From the NCBI GenBank assembly GCA_964370825.1, contig CAYJKY010000010.1, forward strand, positions 20,321 through 84,320: a stretch of 64,000 nucleotides of DNA, written 5' to 3'. Origin of the DNA: CAYJBH01 sp964370825 (lineage in GTDB: Bacteria; Bacillota; Clostridia; Oscillospirales; Ruminococcaceae). Shown piece after piece: positions 62,015-64,000 of this stretch. Numbering within the stretch: the first letter of the stretch is position 1; each line of letters begins with the position of its first letter. The notes beneath the pieces were generated by a model. The model was not told where the DNA came from and did no database searches. It saw only the letters and a list, made by a program, of their open reading frames with translations. Both the position numbers and the translations under genes were made by a program.

Positions 62015-62891
62015 CGGTGCAAAAATATTTATCAATAAGTTTAACAGGATGGTAGGACATTTTTGAGGTTCGTAGCCCCGGGTCATCGGAATCGTCCTCG
62101 CGATTTATATATTCGACACCCTCAACGGCAAACTCCCTTGCAAAGCTTCGAACAATAAATGGGTAGCTTCCGTGATAGCTTAAATCTGCTTTTTCAACAT
62201 GAACAAACAGGGTATCACCGACAACTTCTCCTACTGCGAAGGATACAATTTTTTCCTCAACCGTTACCATTAACCCGCACAGCCCAAGCAGCTTGAAGTC
62301 GTTTAGTAACAGTAGCGCCGCCCTATACTCCGACATAAATGATTCCGGCTTGTTTCTTGTTTCGTTCATGGTGAAATCGCGCAAAAACTCTATAACACTC
62401 GGTAGATTTTGCTCATCTATCCTCGTAAGTTCATGGTCGGGATGTTCCTTTAGAAAGCGGTTTATATGGTTACGTTGACCACCGTATTTCCTTCCTGCAA
62501 GTTCTTTAATGTCGGAAGAATTATAGATATAATCGCTCCACTTGCGACGAAAATTGAGTTCAGCACCGGGAAACAGTTTTTTTACCGCATCCACCTCGGA
62601 TTGCGGAATACATATCAGGGTAATTGAATCGGAACAATCCGGAAAATTTTCCTTAAAAATTTTTAATCCGGTCTCGGCGTCCACACCTACCGGCAATAGA
62701 AATTCACACCCGGTCTCATGCTTTACCGACATGAATGCACATTCATCATGAAACGCAACTCGGCTTTGCAGGTTTTCATTCCACATATATAGGGTTGCCA
62801 CCGAGTATTCACATGCACCGTAAGGTGTTCGTTCAAGATAAGGTTTTAACTTAGACGCTTTGACAGCATCCAAGGGTTCAAAAATTAACAT
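62004..62891 (-). CDS. DUF2156 domain-containing protein
   Basis: A 295-residue protein with the two-lobed GNAT-like layout of DUF2156, the domain also found in the C-terminal part of phosphatidylglycerol lysyltransferases. Visible features are YSVATLYMWNENL, RKWSDYIYN, KYGGQRNHINRFLKEHPDHEL and the C-terminal EYINREDDSDDPGLRTSKMSYHPVKL. It lacks membrane helices. The substrate is unknown. It overlaps the end of the cysteine desulfurase gene by 11 bp, tail to tail. Confidence 0.85.
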   Translation of the reverse strand: MLIFEPLDAVKASKLKPYLERTPYGACEYSVATLYMWNENLQSRVAFHDECAFMSVKHETGCEFLLPVGVDAETGLKIFKENFPDCSDSITLICIPQSEVDAVKKLFPGAELNFRRKWSDYIYNSSDIKELAGRKYGGQRNHINRFLKEHPDHELTRIDEQNLPSVIEFLRDFTMNETRNKPESFMSEYRAALLLLNDFKLLGLCGLMVTVEEKIVSFAVGEVVGDTLFVHVEKADLSYHGSYPFIVRSFAREFAVEGVEYINREDDSDDPGLRTSKMSYHPVKLIDKYFCTVKL

Positions 62892-62911
62892 AAATCCTCA
62901 ATACAGAATTT

Positions 62912-62946
62912 CGCAATACCACCGACCCACAGTCTGTGGTATTGCG
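62912..62946 (-). terminator. Hairpin after spo0A, candidate terminator
   Basis: An 11-bp inverted repeat (CGCAATACCAC at 62912-62922 and its complement at 62936-62946) in the gap between spo0A and the DUF2156 gene. The T-run on the - strand is poor, so it may be a weak terminator or processing site. Confidence 0.45.
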
Positions 62947-62989
62947 CCCTTCTTGTAATTATACACCTACAAAATTTATTTGTCAAATA

Positions 62990-63763
62990 TTATATTGCCG
63001 CCACAACATTATGCTTTTTATGCAACCTCATCTTATCCGCAAGCATAGCGATAAACTCTGAATTAGTGGGCTTACCCCTGAGATTATGTATAGTGTATCC
63101 GAAATAGCTGTTGAGAAGCTCTACATCTCCCCTATCCCATGCGATTTCAATAGCATGACGTATTGCACGCTCCACCCTCGAGGAGGTGGTATTATTCTTT
63201 TTTCCGATAGCAGGATACAGCTGCTTTGTTACACATCCTATCAGTTCTTGATCATCCGTAACCATAAGTATTGCGTCACGGAGAAATTGATAGCCACGTA
63301 TATGTGCCGGAACGCCTATCTGATGTAACATATCGGTTACCATCTGCTCATCGTTTACCGCACCTACCGCATCAATCATTCTGAGAGCTTTTTGTCTTGC
63401 CGGACTTTTTATTCTTTCTATAAGCATTTCAGGACTGTAAGGTTTTAAAAAATAGTAGGCAAATCCGGCATTCATTATCTCACGCTCAGCAGCCTCGTTT
63501 GTGAATGTTCCGGTCACATAAAATACGATCGGTCGCTCTCCCCTACGCTCATACTTTTGCTTTACAGCAATCGCATCAAGCTCGCTCATAAACGCATCGA
63601 TTACAGCAACATCATAATTGTTTTCGCACAGCTTGTCGAGAACTACCTTGCCATTCTTTTCGCAGATGGTTACATCAATCCCTTCACGCTGAAGTAGATT
63701 AGTGCAGGATAAATTTTGCTCCGCCCCTGTCTGAGTCATTAGCATTCTGATTTTCTGTTCCAT
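62990..63763 (-). CDS. spo0A: Sporulation transcription factor Spo0A with altered receiver domain
   Basis: A 257-residue protein. The C-terminal DNA-binding domain (about 143-252) is unmistakable: IGVPAHIRGYQFLRDAI, TSSRVERAIRHAIEIAWDRG and GKPTNSEFIAMLADKMRL. The N-terminal receiver keeps the phosphorylated Asp (Asp56), Thr84 and Lys107, but the acidic pair that binds magnesium (ADDN in Bacillus) reads MTQTG here (Gln11-Thr12), and the MPHLDG loop reads MSELDA. Spo0A is the master regulator of sporulation. The changes suggest that phosphorylation control is altered. GGAG precedes the ATG. Confidence 0.96.
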   Translation of the reverse strand: MEQKIRMLMTQTGAEQNLSCTNLLQREGIDVTICEKNGKVVLDKLCENNYDVAVIDAFMSELDAIAVKQKYERRGERPIVFYVTGTFTNEAAEREIMNAGFAYYFLKPYSPEMLIERIKSPARQKALRMIDAVGAVNDEQMVTDMLHQIGVPAHIRGYQFLRDAILMVTDDQELIGCVTKQLYPAIGKKNNTTSSRVERAIRHAIEIAWDRGDVELLNSYFGYTIHNLRGKPTNSEFIAMLADKMRLHKKHNVVAAI

Positions 63764-63833
63764 TTTACATTACTCCACAATATTTTCTATCATTAGCCAC
63801 CCCATATACTACATGTTGTGAGCTGTTAATGGT

Positions 63834-63862
63834 ATATTACCATATATTTCCAGTTAATGCAA
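63834..63862 (-). promoter_or_regulatory. Promoter of spo0A
   Basis: Read on the - strand: TTGCAT (63862-63857), a 17-bp spacer and TAATAT (63839-63834), about 71 bp before the ATG. No clear sigma-H promoter was recognised. Confidence 0.5.
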
Positions 63863-63902
63863 TAGTAAATGTAAAATTTTTCCATTATTTTCCAATATAT
63901 TT

Positions 63903-63979
63903 TTCGACGCCATAGTATATAATCTTCTATCGAAGATTATATACATTTGAAATATTACTTGTCTCGATTACTCTCGACA
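63903..63979. promoter_or_regulatory. Two possible 0A boxes upstream of spo0A
   Basis: TTCGACG at 63903-63909 and CTCGACA at 63973-63979 each match six of seven positions of the 0A box TTCGACA (TGTCGAA on the other strand). They lie upstream of the spo0A promoter, where Bacillus spo0A has boxes for autoregulation. The match is short and could be chance. Confidence 0.35.
63915..63944. repeat. 13-bp perfect palindrome upstream of spo0A
   Basis: GTATATAATCTTC at 63915-63927 and its exact complement at 63932-63944 with a 4-nt loop. There is no T-run on either side, so a terminator is less likely than a protein-binding site or an mRNA hairpin. It lies between the two possible 0A boxes. Confidence 0.6.
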
Positions 63980-63998
63980 TTTTGTGCCTTGCACAAAA
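63980..63998 (-). terminator. Short hairpin at the right edge, possible terminator of the gene beyond
   Basis: TTTTGTGC and GCACAAAA with a 3-nt loop. It may end the gene upstream of spo0A (spoIVB in many Clostridia, not in the window). Too little flanking sequence to be sure. Confidence 0.35.
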
Positions 63999-64000
63999 AC

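Overview
The window looks like part of a chromosome from a spore-forming, low-to-moderate GC member of the Clostridia, most likely near the Oscillospirales/Ruminococcaceae. The reasons are a spo0A gene at the right edge, Bacillota gene neighbourhoods (asp23-fakA-recG; yicC-remA-gmk-priA-def-fmt; acpP; HPr), sigma-A type promoters (TTGACA/TTGCAA, 16-18 bp, TATAAT) and AAAGGA-type ribosome binding sites. No phage, insertion sequence, CRISPR array, rRNA or tRNA was seen. The assignment to a family is inference.

Left part (1-13946, + strand): the end of an ABC-2 permease, a GldG-like protein and a DUF4340 protein form an exporter of unknown substrate. Then come a pRiA4b ORF-3 family protein with a zinc ribbon, an orphan solute-binding lipoprotein, asp23-fakA-recG, and three consecutive DUF3048 lipoprotein genes that run directly into aroQ.

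Aromatic operon (13920-20590, - strand): aroF-tyrA-aroB-aroA-aroC-aroEK. AroE and AroK are one fused protein. Together with aroQ this gives every step from PEP plus erythrose-4-phosphate to chorismate, and TyrA leads on towards tyrosine. The aroB-aroA junction carries an 86-bp tandem duplication. Divergently, 20762-23269 encodes an MBOAT acyltransferase and an SGNH-like partner, followed by a uracil permease.

Middle (24758-33829): a small lipoprotein, then rny-pduL-hom-thrB-lysC on the - strand (threonine/aspartate-family amino acids; Hom lacks its ACT domain). Divergently there is thrS without a TGS domain, followed by a HAD phosphatase.

Large - strand block (34055-50268): ilvB-ilvN-ilvD-leuA-cimA-leuC-leuD-leuB runs without a break longer than about 105 bp into yicC-remA-gmk-priA-def-fmt and two accessory genes. 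Branched-chain amino acid synthesis is thus colinear with essential nucleotide, replication and translation-initiation genes. ilvC, rpoZ and coaBC are missing from places where they are often found.

Right part (50470-64000): a P-loop ATPase, a ComFB-like protein, a YgiQ radical SAM protein, an FtsK/SpoIIIE translocase, UppP, AcpP, HPr, UvrC, PrmA, a cysteine desulfurase, a DUF2156 protein, and Spo0A with an altered receiver domain.

No clearly novel multi-gene system was found. The best candidates for a second look are Spo0A without its acidic pocket, the DUF3048 triplet, the GldFG/DUF4340 exporter, the duplicated aroB-aroA junction, and the biosynthesis/essential-gene superoperon. Several start codons (TTG, GTG, one probable ATA) were set from promoters and ribosome binding sites.
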